From NCBI RefSeq assembly GCF_026072635.1, contig NZ_AP023081.1, forward strand, positions 1,820,501-1,884,500: 64,000 nucleotides of DNA. The letters are read 5' to 3'. Shown piece after piece: positions 57,793-64,000 of the stretch; the stretch's first letter is position 1; every line of letters starts with the position of its first letter. Origin of the DNA: Pseudomonas solani (GTDB lineage: Bacteria > Pseudomonadota > Gammaproteobacteria > Pseudomonadales > Pseudomonadaceae). The translations under genes were made by a program, and so were the position numbers. The notes beneath the pieces are model-generated. The model saw only the letters and a list, made by a program, of their open reading frames with translations, did no database searches and had not been told where the DNA came from.

Positions 57793-58191
57793 TCAGTCCT
57801 CGCGAAAAGCCGCGTCCAGCGGAACCCGATAACCCGTCGCCAGCCGGTTGGTCTCATTGGCCATGCCGATCACCGCCTGCAGTTCGCCGAACATTTCCTC
57901 GGTCATCCCCGCCTTGCGCGCCGCCGCCGTGTGCGAGCCGATGCAGTAGGCGCAATTGTTCGTGACGCTGACGGCCACGTAGAGCAGCTCCTTGGTCAGC
58001 GGGTCCAGCGCGCCGGGGGCCATCACCTGCTTCAGGCTCTCCCAGGTGCGACGCAGGTTGTCCGGGTGCTGGGCCAGGGCCTTCCAGAAGTTGTTCACCT
58101 GGTCGACCTTGCGCGTGGCCATGATGTCGTCATAGACGGCGCGTACTTCCGGACTGGCATGTTCATATTCGATCAAGTGCTTAGACGACAT
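57793..58191 (-). CDS. Carboxymuconolactone decarboxylase/AhpD-family protein
   Basis: This 132-residue protein has the AhpD-type redox motif CAYCIGSH, a Cys-x2-Cys followed by His two residues later, in the core KELLYVAVSVTNNCAYC. Such proteins act in peroxide or disulfide chemistry. It is convergent with the RMF-like gene, divergent from the periplasmic cyclase gene, and within the block not found between gshA and argA in P. aeruginosa. Confidence 0.85.
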   Translation of the reverse strand: MSSKHLIEYEHASPEVRAVYDDIMATRKVDQVNNFWKALAQHPDNLRRTWESLKQVMAPGALDPLTKELLYVAVSVTNNCAYCIGSHTAAARKAGMTEEMFGELQAVIGMANETNRLATGYRVPLDAAFRED

Positions 58192-58276
58192 CGCGTTTCC
58201 CCTTCTAAGTTATGAGACAGCCAGTATAGGCAGCCCGCCCGTACCGGCCCGATCCCAACCAAGGAGAAGGTCACGC

Positions 58277-59083
58277 ATGTCGATACGCACCCTGGGCCGC
58301 CTGGCCCTCACCGCCTCGCTGTCCCTGCCGCTGCTGGCCCAGGCCGCGCAACCCGGCCTCTGGGACACCTACGCCACGCTCAAAACCAAGACCTGGGTCG
58401 ACCTGACCCACGCCTACGACGAGCAGGTGCCGCACTGGAAGGGCTTCGAGAACGCCCAGCGCAAGACGCTCTACACCGTCGACAAGGACGGCTTCCAGGT
58501 GGACCTCTACACCCACGTCGGCCAGTGGGGCACCCATGTCGACCCGCCGGTGCACTTCCACAAGGGCCTGCGCGGCATCGACCAGATCGACGTGAAGGAA
58601 CAGCTGCTGCCGCTGGTGGTGCTGGACATCCACCAGCAAGCGGCGAAGAACCCCGACTACGTGCTGACCCTGGCCGACGTGAAGGCCTGGGAGGCCAAGC
58701 ACGGGCCGGTGCCGGAAGGCGCCTTCGTGGCCCTGCGCAGCGACTGGTCCAAGCGCTGGCCGAGCCAGGAAAAGATCCAGAACGCCGACGCCCAGGGCGT
58801 GGCCCACTACCCGGGCTGGAGCAAGGAGGCGCTGGTGTACCTCTACGAGACGCGCAAGATCACCGCCTCCGGCCACGAGACCACGGACACCGACCCGGGC
58901 ATCGCCACCAGCAAGGACGACTACTCGCTGGAGTCCTACATCCTCGGCAAGGACCACTACCAGATCGAGCTGCTGGCCAACCTGGACCAGGTGCCGGAAG
59001 CCGGCGCGCTGGTGGTGGTGAGCTTCCCGAAGATCGCCCGGGGCACCGGCTTCCCGGCGCGGGTGTTCGCGATATTGCCCTGA
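58277..59083 (+). CDS. Periplasmic cyclase-family hydrolase (kynurenine formamidase fold)
   Basis: This 268-residue protein has a Sec signal peptide (MSIRTLGRLALTASLSLPLLAQAAQ). It has the metal-binding motif GQWGTHVDPPVHFHKG, whose HxGTHxDxPxHF pattern (here with Trp-Gly-Thr-His) defines the PF04199 cyclase family. A second conserved stretch GHETTDTDPG follows. The family hydrolyses amides or esters such as N-formylkynurenine and isatin, but most members here are cytoplasmic; periplasmic export is notable. AAGGAGAA precedes ATG 58277. It is followed by the terminator at 59125. Confidence 0.85.
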   Translation: MSIRTLGRLALTASLSLPLLAQAAQPGLWDTYATLKTKTWVDLTHAYDEQVPHWKGFENAQRKTLYTVDKDGFQVDLYTHVGQWGTHVDPPVHFHKGLRGIDQIDVKEQLLPLVVLDIHQQAAKNPDYVLTLADVKAWEAKHGPVPEGAFVALRSDWSKRWPSQEKIQNADAQGVAHYPGWSKEALVYLYETRKITASGHETTDTDPGIATSKDDYSLESYILGKDHYQIELLANLDQVPEAGALVVVSFPKIARGTGFPARVFAILP

Positions 59084-59124
59084 TGGGGTGAGCGGGATTC
59101 CCCCCTGTGGGCTTCAGCCGCGAT

Positions 59125-59145
59125 GGGCCCGGTGCCGGGCCCTTT
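59125..59145 (+). terminator. Terminator of the cyclase gene
   Basis: GGGCCCGG-TG-CCGGGCCC is a perfect palindrome at 59125-59142 followed by TTT. It lies 42 bp after the cyclase stop. Confidence 0.65.
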
Positions 59146-59199
59146 CGCGAGTCCACTGGAAGAGGGGCCTCGGAGCGGGCAGCCGTCGCTCACTCCAGA

Positions 59200-59270
59200 C
59201 GTAGGGTGTGCTGCGCGCACCTGGAGCTCGCCGGAAGCACCGTGCGAAGGTGCGCACGGCACACCCTACG
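59200..59270. repeat. Palindromic TAGGGTGTG element, full copy
   Basis: CGTAGGGTGTGC at 59200-59211 is repeated inversely as GCACACCCTACG at 59259-59270. The next inner bases (TGCGCGCACC / GGTGCGCACG) extend the pairing to about 22 bp with mismatches. The left arm matches 26171-26190. It lies in the gap between the cyclase and argA and marks the right border of the accessory block. A partial REP-like CTGTAGGAGCGGCC follows at 59300. Confidence 0.8.
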
Positions 59271-59314
59271 GCACGCGTTCATCCTGCCGAGCCCTCAGTT
59301 CTGTAGGAGCGGCC

Positions 59315-60613
59315 TCAGAGCGCCTTTTCGAAGATCTTCGAGTTGCGCTGGTAGTTGTAGAGCGAGGCACGCGCCGCCGGCAGGCTTTCCACGCCGCTGG
59401 GCTGGAAGCCGCGCTCGCGGAACCAGTGGGCGGTGCGGGTGGTGAGCACGAAGAGGGTCTTCAGGCCCAGGGCGCGGGCGCGGTCCTCGATGCGTTCCAG
59501 CAGTTCGTCGCCACGGCCGCCGTGGCGGTATTCCGGGTTCACCGCCAGGCACGCCAGCTCGCCGGCCTCGGAGTCGGCGATGGGATAGAGCGCCGCGCAG
59601 GCGATGATGTGGCCGTCGCGCTCGACGATGCTGAACTGGCCAATCTCGCGCTCCAGCACCTCGCGGGAACGGCGCACCAGGATGCCCTGGTCCTCCAGCG
59701 GGGTGATCAGGTCGATCAGCCCGCCGACGTCCTCGATGGTGGCTTCGCGCAGGGACTCGAACTGCTCCTGGTCCACCAGGGTGCCGCCACCGTCGCGGGT
59801 GAACAGCTCGGTGAGCAGGGAGCCGTCCTCGGCGTAGCTGACCATGTGGCTGCGCTTGACCCCGCTGCGGCAAGCCTGGGCGGCGGCGTCCAGCAGCTCG
59901 GCCTGGTAGCTGTTGCCCAGGCGCACGAGGTGGCTGGGCACTTGCTGCGGGCGCAGTTCGCGCACCAGCTTGCCGGCTTCGTCGATCAGCCCGCGTTCGC
60001 TGCCGAACAGCACCAGCTTGTCCGCACCCAGGTCGATGGCGGCGCGGGTGGCGACGTCTTCACAGGCGAGGTTGAAGATTTCCCCCGTGGGCGAGTAGCC
60101 CAGGGGCGAGAGCAGCACGATGGAGCGCTCGTCCAGCTGGCGGCCGACGCCCTTGCGGTCGATGCGGCGCACTTCACCGGTGTGGTGGTAGTCGACGCCA
60201 TCGACCACGCCAATGGGCCGCGCGGTGACGAAGTTGCCGCCGGTCACACGCAGGCGCGAGCCCTGCATGGGCGAGGCGGCGATGTCCATGGACAGGCGCG
60301 CCTCGATGGCGATGCGCAGCTGGCCCACGGCGTCGATCACGCACTCCAGGGTGGGGCCGTCGGTGATGCGCAGGTCGCGGTGGAAGTGCGGGGTGAGCCC
60401 GCGCGCGGCCAGGCGTGCCTCGATCTGCGGGCGCGAACCATGCACCAGCACCAGGCGCACCCCCAGGCTGTGCAGCAGCACCAGGTCGTGGACGATGTTG
60501 CCGAAATTCGGATGGGCGACGCCTTCGCCGGGCAGCATCACCACGAAGGTGCAGTCCCGGTGGGCGTTGATATAGGGCGATGCGTGGCGCAGCCAGTTGA
60601 CGTAGTCGTGCAT
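59315..60613 (-). CDS. argA: N-acetylglutamate synthase
   Basis: ArgA acetylates glutamate, the first and arginine-inhibited step of arginine synthesis. The 432-residue protein combines an N-terminal amino acid kinase domain (VLVHGSRPQIEARLA; about 1-280, the arginine-sensing part) and a C-terminal GNAT acetyltransferase domain (LAVNPEYRHGGRGDELL; about 287-432). The length and fusion match the Pseudomonas ArgA. It lies downstream of argE on the minus strand with 111 bp between. Confidence 0.96.
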   Translation of the reverse strand: MHDYVNWLRHASPYINAHRDCTFVVMLPGEGVAHPNFGNIVHDLVLLHSLGVRLVLVHGSRPQIEARLAARGLTPHFHRDLRITDGPTLECVIDAVGQLRIAIEARLSMDIAASPMQGSRLRVTGGNFVTARPIGVVDGVDYHHTGEVRRIDRKGVGRQLDERSIVLLSPLGYSPTGEIFNLACEDVATRAAIDLGADKLVLFGSERGLIDEAGKLVRELRPQQVPSHLVRLGNSYQAELLDAAAQACRSGVKRSHMVSYAEDGSLLTELFTRDGGGTLVDQEQFESLREATIEDVGGLIDLITPLEDQGILVRRSREVLEREIGQFSIVERDGHIIACAALYPIADSEAGELACLAVNPEYRHGGRGDELLERIEDRARALGLKTLFVLTTRTAHWFRERGFQPSGVESLPAARASLYNYQRNSKIFEKAL

Positions 60614-60724
60614 GGATTCCGTGAGCCTGTGAACGTTGGCGAAATGAGCGGTGCTACTCCGGAGACGGAGTCGGGGGCGTCGCGTTTATCGTCGTCGCAG
60701 GAACATCAACGGATTCCCTCCACA

Positions 60725-61882
60725 TCAGGCCTTGTCGGCGGGGTTCAGGCAGTAGTGCTGGATGAGCTGGCGCAACAGCGCCACGGTAGGTTCGATGCGT
60801 GACAGTTCGAGGTGTTCATCGGGCTGGTGGGCGCAGGCGATGTCGCCGGGGCCGAGCACCAGGGTCTCGCAACCAAGCTGCTGAAGATACGGCGCTTCGG
60901 TGCCGAAGGCCACCGCTTCTGCGGCATGCCCGGTAAGACGTTCGGCCAGGCGCACCAGATCACTTCCGGCCGGTTCCTCGAAGGGCGGCACGGCGGGGAA
61001 CAGCGGCTGGTAGTCGATGGCCACGCCATGGCGCTCGGCGAGTGGCGCCAGGCGCTGGCGGATGGCCGCGCGGAGCATTTCCGGCTCCATGCCCGGCAGC
61101 GGGCGCAGGTCGAACTCCAGGCTGCACTGGCCGCAGATGCGGTTGGGGTTGTCGCCACCGTGGATGCAGCCGAGGTTGAGGGTGGGCTGGGGCACGTTGA
61201 ACAGCGGGTTGTTGAACGTGCGCTGCCACTCGCCACGCAGGGCCACCAGCGCGGCGATGCTTTCGTGCATCGCCTCCAGGGCGCTGCGGCCCAGGCTCGG
61301 GTCGGAGGAGTGGCCGCTCTGCCCGAGGATATCGATGCGCTCCATCATCACGCCCTTGTGCAGGCGAATCGGCTTGAGGCCGGTGGGCTCGCCGATCACC
61401 GCGGCGCGGCCCAGGGGTTGCCCAGCGGCGGCCAGGGCGCGGGCGCCGGACATCGAACTCTCTTCGTCGCAGGTGGCCAGGACGATCAGCGGACGGCGGA
61501 ACGACTGGTCGCGCAGGCTGCGCACCGCCTCGATCACCAAGGGGAAGAAGCCCTTCATGTCGCAGCTGCCCAGGCCGTACCAGCGGTCATCGGCCTCGGC
61601 GAGCTGCAGCGGGTCGGTCTTCCACAGCGCGGCATCGAAGGGCACGGTGTCGCTGTGCCCCGCCAGCACCAGGCCGCCGGGGCCGCTGCCCAGGGTGGCC
61701 AGCAGGTTGGCCTTGCCGGGCGCCACCTGCTGCACCTCGCAGCGGAAGCCCAGCTCGCCCAGCCAGGCCGCCAGCAGGTCGATCACCGCCTGGTTGGACT
61801 GGTCCCAGCCGGGCTGGGTGCAGCTCACCGAAGGCGCCGCGATCAGTGCGGCGAACTGGCTCTTCAGGTCTGGAATGGGCAT
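60725..61882 (-). CDS. argE: Acetylornithine deacetylase
   Basis: ArgE removes the acetyl group from N2-acetylornithine to give ornithine. The 385-residue M20 metallopeptidase-family protein has the metal-binding GHSDTVPFD, the WYGLGSCDMKG and CDEESSMSGARAL segments, and the dimerisation domain starting IDILGQSGHSSDP. argE and argA adjacent to each other match PA5204-PA5206. Having both ArgE and the argJ route is common in Pseudomonas; argJ is not in this window. Confidence 0.94.
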   Translation of the reverse strand: MPIPDLKSQFAALIAAPSVSCTQPGWDQSNQAVIDLLAAWLGELGFRCEVQQVAPGKANLLATLGSGPGGLVLAGHSDTVPFDAALWKTDPLQLAEADDRWYGLGSCDMKGFFPLVIEAVRSLRDQSFRRPLIVLATCDEESSMSGARALAAAGQPLGRAAVIGEPTGLKPIRLHKGVMMERIDILGQSGHSSDPSLGRSALEAMHESIAALVALRGEWQRTFNNPLFNVPQPTLNLGCIHGGDNPNRICGQCSLEFDLRPLPGMEPEMLRAAIRQRLAPLAERHGVAIDYQPLFPAVPPFEEPAGSDLVRLAERLTGHAAEAVAFGTEAPYLQQLGCETLVLGPGDIACAHQPDEHLELSRIEPTVALLRQLIQHYCLNPADKA

Positions 61883-62018
61883 CGGTCACCTCCAAGGACG
61901 AGGGCTCATCATAGGGACAACCTACCAGCGGCGAAACCGCCCGGCAGGTCCCCTCGGCGTCCTGTAGACTTCACCGCCTCGGCAGCCATCCCGTGCTGCG
62001 ATTGATAAAACTCCGGCC

Positions 62019-63386
62019 ATGCAAAAAGAAACCGAAATCAAGCTCCGCGCCAGCCGCGAGACCCTCGAAGCCCTCCGCGACCACCCGCTGCTGAAGAAGC
62101 GCAACAAGAGCGGCTGGGAGAAGCGCGAGCTCTTCAACCAGTACTACGACACCCCCGAGCGGGATTTGTCGCGCGCCAAGGTCGCCCTGCGCCTGCGTCG
62201 CGACGGTGATCAATTCATCCAGACCCTGAAGAGCCGTGGCCAGAGCGTGGCCGGCCTCTCCGAGCGCAACGAGTGGGACTGGTACCTGACCAAGGCCAAG
62301 CTCGACCCGAAGAAACTCGGTGACGACTGCTGGCCCGCCAGCCTCGCCGAGCTGGACAAGAAGACCCTGGCACCGATCTTCACCACCGACTTCGTCCGCG
62401 AGCGCGCCGAGATCGCCTGGGGCCGTGGCAAGGCCAAGGTGGTGGTGGAAGCCGCCCTGGACCTGGGCAAGGTCATCGCCGGCAAGGCCGAGGAAGAAAT
62501 CTGCGAGCTGGAGCTGGAACTGCGCCAGGGCGAGCCCGAAGCCCTGCTGGAGCTGGCCCGTGAACTGGCCGCCGACCTGGCCCTGATGCCCTGCGACATC
62601 AGCAAGGCCGAGCGTGGCTACCGCCTGTTCGACGCCAACAGCTACAGCGTCGCCCTGCCGGCCCCGGAGCTGGACGCCGAGATGCCCCTGGACGACGCCA
62701 TCGCCGCCATCGCCTGGCACCTGCTCGGCAGCAGCCAGCGCCTGGCCGAGCAATACCGTTTCAACGGCCACTGGAAGCTGCTCGGCGAATGGCTGCAGCA
62801 ACTGATCGACCTGCGCGCCCTGCTCGGCAGCCTCGGCCAGGCCGCACCGCGCACCACCAGCCATGGCCTGCGTGAAGCCCTGGACGCCCTGATCGGTGAC
62901 TGGCGCCCGCGCCTGGCCGCCGGCCAGGACGACGAAGCCGCGCGCAAGGCCGCGCCGCAGCAGTTCGCCGACGAACTGGCCGGCACCCGCTGGGGCCTGT
63001 TCTCCCTCGACGCCTCCAGCTGGCTGCTGGCCCGCGGCTGGACCGCCAACCGCAACGACCGTGGCAACCGCCAGGGCAAGGCGGCGCTGGGCAAATGGCT
63101 GCCGCGCCTGCTGGGCGACGAAGCCCGCGACCTGCAGCTGGACCGCTACAAGCGCCAGCCCGAGGACCTCGCCGAACAGCTGCCGCGCATCGAGCGCCTG
63201 CTGGTCTGGCTGCGCCTGGCCCGCAGCGTGCTGCTGGAAATCCCCGAGACCGACCGTTGCTACGGCGAGCTGAACAAGCTGGCCGAACTGGCGAGCCAGC
63301 CGATCGACGAGGAAGCCCTAGAAGCCCGTGTCACCCAGGCCCACCAGGTGCTGACGCTGAAGAGCTGGAAACAGCTGCTCAAGTGA
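62019..63386 (+). CDS. CYTH and CHAD domain protein (inorganic triphosphatase YgiF-like)
   Basis: This 455-residue cytoplasmic protein has an N-terminal CYTH domain (about 1-200) with the metal/phosphate motif ETEIKLRAS and further charged residues such as ALRLRRDGDQ and LKSRGQS. The CYTH domain binds triphosphates. The C-terminal CHAD domain (about 210-450) is helical and His/Arg-rich (LRALLGSLGQ, LPRIERLLVWLRLARS) and is linked to polyphosphate binding. The pair resembles YgiF triphosphatase. It is divergent from argE, followed by a membrane protein gene 49 bp later. Confidence 0.9.
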   Translation: MQKETEIKLRASRETLEALRDHPLLKKRNKSGWEKRELFNQYYDTPERDLSRAKVALRLRRDGDQFIQTLKSRGQSVAGLSERNEWDWYLTKAKLDPKKLGDDCWPASLAELDKKTLAPIFTTDFVRERAEIAWGRGKAKVVVEAALDLGKVIAGKAEEEICELELELRQGEPEALLELARELAADLALMPCDISKAERGYRLFDANSYSVALPAPELDAEMPLDDAIAAIAWHLLGSSQRLAEQYRFNGHWKLLGEWLQQLIDLRALLGSLGQAAPRTTSHGLREALDALIGDWRPRLAAGQDDEAARKAAPQQFADELAGTRWGLFSLDASSWLLARGWTANRNDRGNRQGKAALGKWLPRLLGDEARDLQLDRYKRQPEDLAEQLPRIERLLVWLRLARSVLLEIPETDRCYGELNKLAELASQPIDEEALEARVTQAHQVLTLKSWKQLLK

Positions 63387-63435
63387 TGCGACCCGGCACC
63401 GCGCGCCCGCGCGGTGCCGACGAGGAACCCACCCG

Positions 63436-64000
63436 ATGTTCAAGCAAAGCTTCCGATCCCTGCTCGGCACCTGGCTGACCGGCCTGCTGGCCCTGTTGCC
63501 GCTGGTGCTGACCCTGGCCCTGCTGGCCTGGATCGTCAGCCTGCTCAATCGCCTGGTGGGCCCCTCGACGCTGATCGGCCAACTGCTCGCCGCCCTCGGC
63601 CAGCCATTCGCCAGCAACCCCTACCTCGCCTGGTTCGTTGGCACCCTGGTGCTGCTGGGCAGCCTCTATCCCCTGGGCCTGGCCGTGCAGCTGGGCCTGC
63701 GCCGGCCACTGGCCTGGCTGTTCGACCAGACCCTGCGGCGCACCCCTCTGATCGGCAACGTCTACAACATCGCCGACCGCTTCGTCGGCATGCTCGACAA
63801 GGAAAAGAACGCCGACATCACCACCATGAAGCCGGTCTGGTGCTTCTTCGGCGGTGACGGCGCGGCAGTGCTCGCGCTGCAGCCCAGCTCCGCCCCCATC
63901 GAGCTGGAAGGCCGGCCCTACTGCGCCATCCTGGTGCCCACCGCGCCCATCCCGGTGGGTGGCGGCCTGCTCTACGTGCCGGTGGACTGGGTGCGCCCGG
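63436..64000 (+). CDS. DUF502-family membrane protein (3' end outside the window)
   Basis: ATG 63436 opens a frame with no stop through the end of the window, 188 codons in. The first residues MFKQSFRSLLGTWLTGLLALLPLVLTLALLAWIVSLLNRLV form the first membrane helix. A second helix follows around NPYLAWFVGTLVLLGSLYPLGLAVQ. The segment RRTPLIGNVYNIADRFVGML and the later CAILVPTAPIPVGGGLLYVP are typical of DUF502, a conserved membrane family of unknown function. The gene lies 49 bp after the CYTH-CHAD gene and is probably in the same operon. Confidence 0.85.
   Translation, partial: MFKQSFRSLLGTWLTGLLALLPLVLTLALLAWIVSLLNRLVGPSTLIGQLLAALGQPFASNPYLAWFVGTLVLLGSLYPLGLAVQLGLRRPLAWLFDQTLRRTPLIGNVYNIADRFVGMLDKEKNADITTMKPVWCFFGGDGAAVLALQPSSAPIELEGRPYCAILVPTAPIPVGGGLLYVPVDWVRP

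Overview
The window is a chromosomal segment of a high-GC Pseudomonas. Gene content and order follow the P. aeruginosa PA5152-PA5207 neighbourhood: basic amino acid ABC transporter, tRNA-Thr, rml genes, dctBD, arcDABC, fabY, cysQ-nudE-yrfG, fdhD, acyl-CoA/alcohol oxidation genes, pckA, hslO-hslR, rimB-rimK, amgRS, tex, gshA, argA-argE. It is not P. aeruginosa itself. The rml order is B-A-C-D, dctPQM is missing next to dctBD, and blocks absent from P. aeruginosa sit between rimK and amgS and between gshA and argA. The species assignment is an inference; the nearest relatives are probably in the broad P. aeruginosa/resinovorans/otitidis group.

Layout. 1-4.5 kb holds an ABC importer operon and a methyltransferase. 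4.7-8.3 kb holds tRNA-Thr with its terminator, then rmlBACD for dTDP-L-rhamnose. 8.3-11.9 kb holds the dctB-dctD two-component pair, followed by an orphan sigma-54 promoter and a structured stretch that looks like a small RNA gene. 12.2-17.5 kb holds arcDABC (arginine deiminase pathway) behind an ANR-type box. 17.8-26.1 kb holds fabY, cysQ, nudE, a yrfG-like phosphatase, a LysR regulator, fdhD and a YdeP-type molybdoenzyme. 26.5-31.2 kb holds two tandem glycine-zipper proteins, a nucleotidyltransferase-like protein, a DUF2087 protein, a periplasmic binding protein and sstT. 31.6-37.4 kb holds a thioesterase, an iron alcohol dehydrogenase, an acyl-CoA dehydrogenase and a 3-hydroxyacyl-CoA dehydrogenase with a divergent LysR gene. 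37.6-45.4 kb holds a Gln-rich orphan protein behind a FliA-like promoter, a RecQ-family helicase, pckA, hslO, hslR, rimB and rimK.

45.4-50.4 kb is an accessory island: a long palindromic repeat, a SapC-family gene, a C-terminal scrap resembling a TpsB (ShlB/FhaC) transporter, and a large MASE1-PAS-GGDEF-EAL gene broken by two apparent single-base deletions. 50.5-64 kb holds amgS-amgR, tex, a thioesterase and gshA, then a small accessory block (RMF-like, AhpD-like, periplasmic cyclase) flanked by repeats, then argA, argE, a CYTH-CHAD protein and a DUF502 membrane protein that runs off the end.

Most genes are housekeeping. The unusual material is between them: the sigma-54/sRNA-like unit downstream of dctD, a family of palindromic MITE-like elements with CGTAGG...CCTACG ends, short CCCGGGCT-GA/TC-AGCCCGGG REP-like palindromes, an inverted cluster of heptamer repeats abutting hslO, the decayed two-partner-secretion scrap, and the double-frameshifted c-di-GMP gene.
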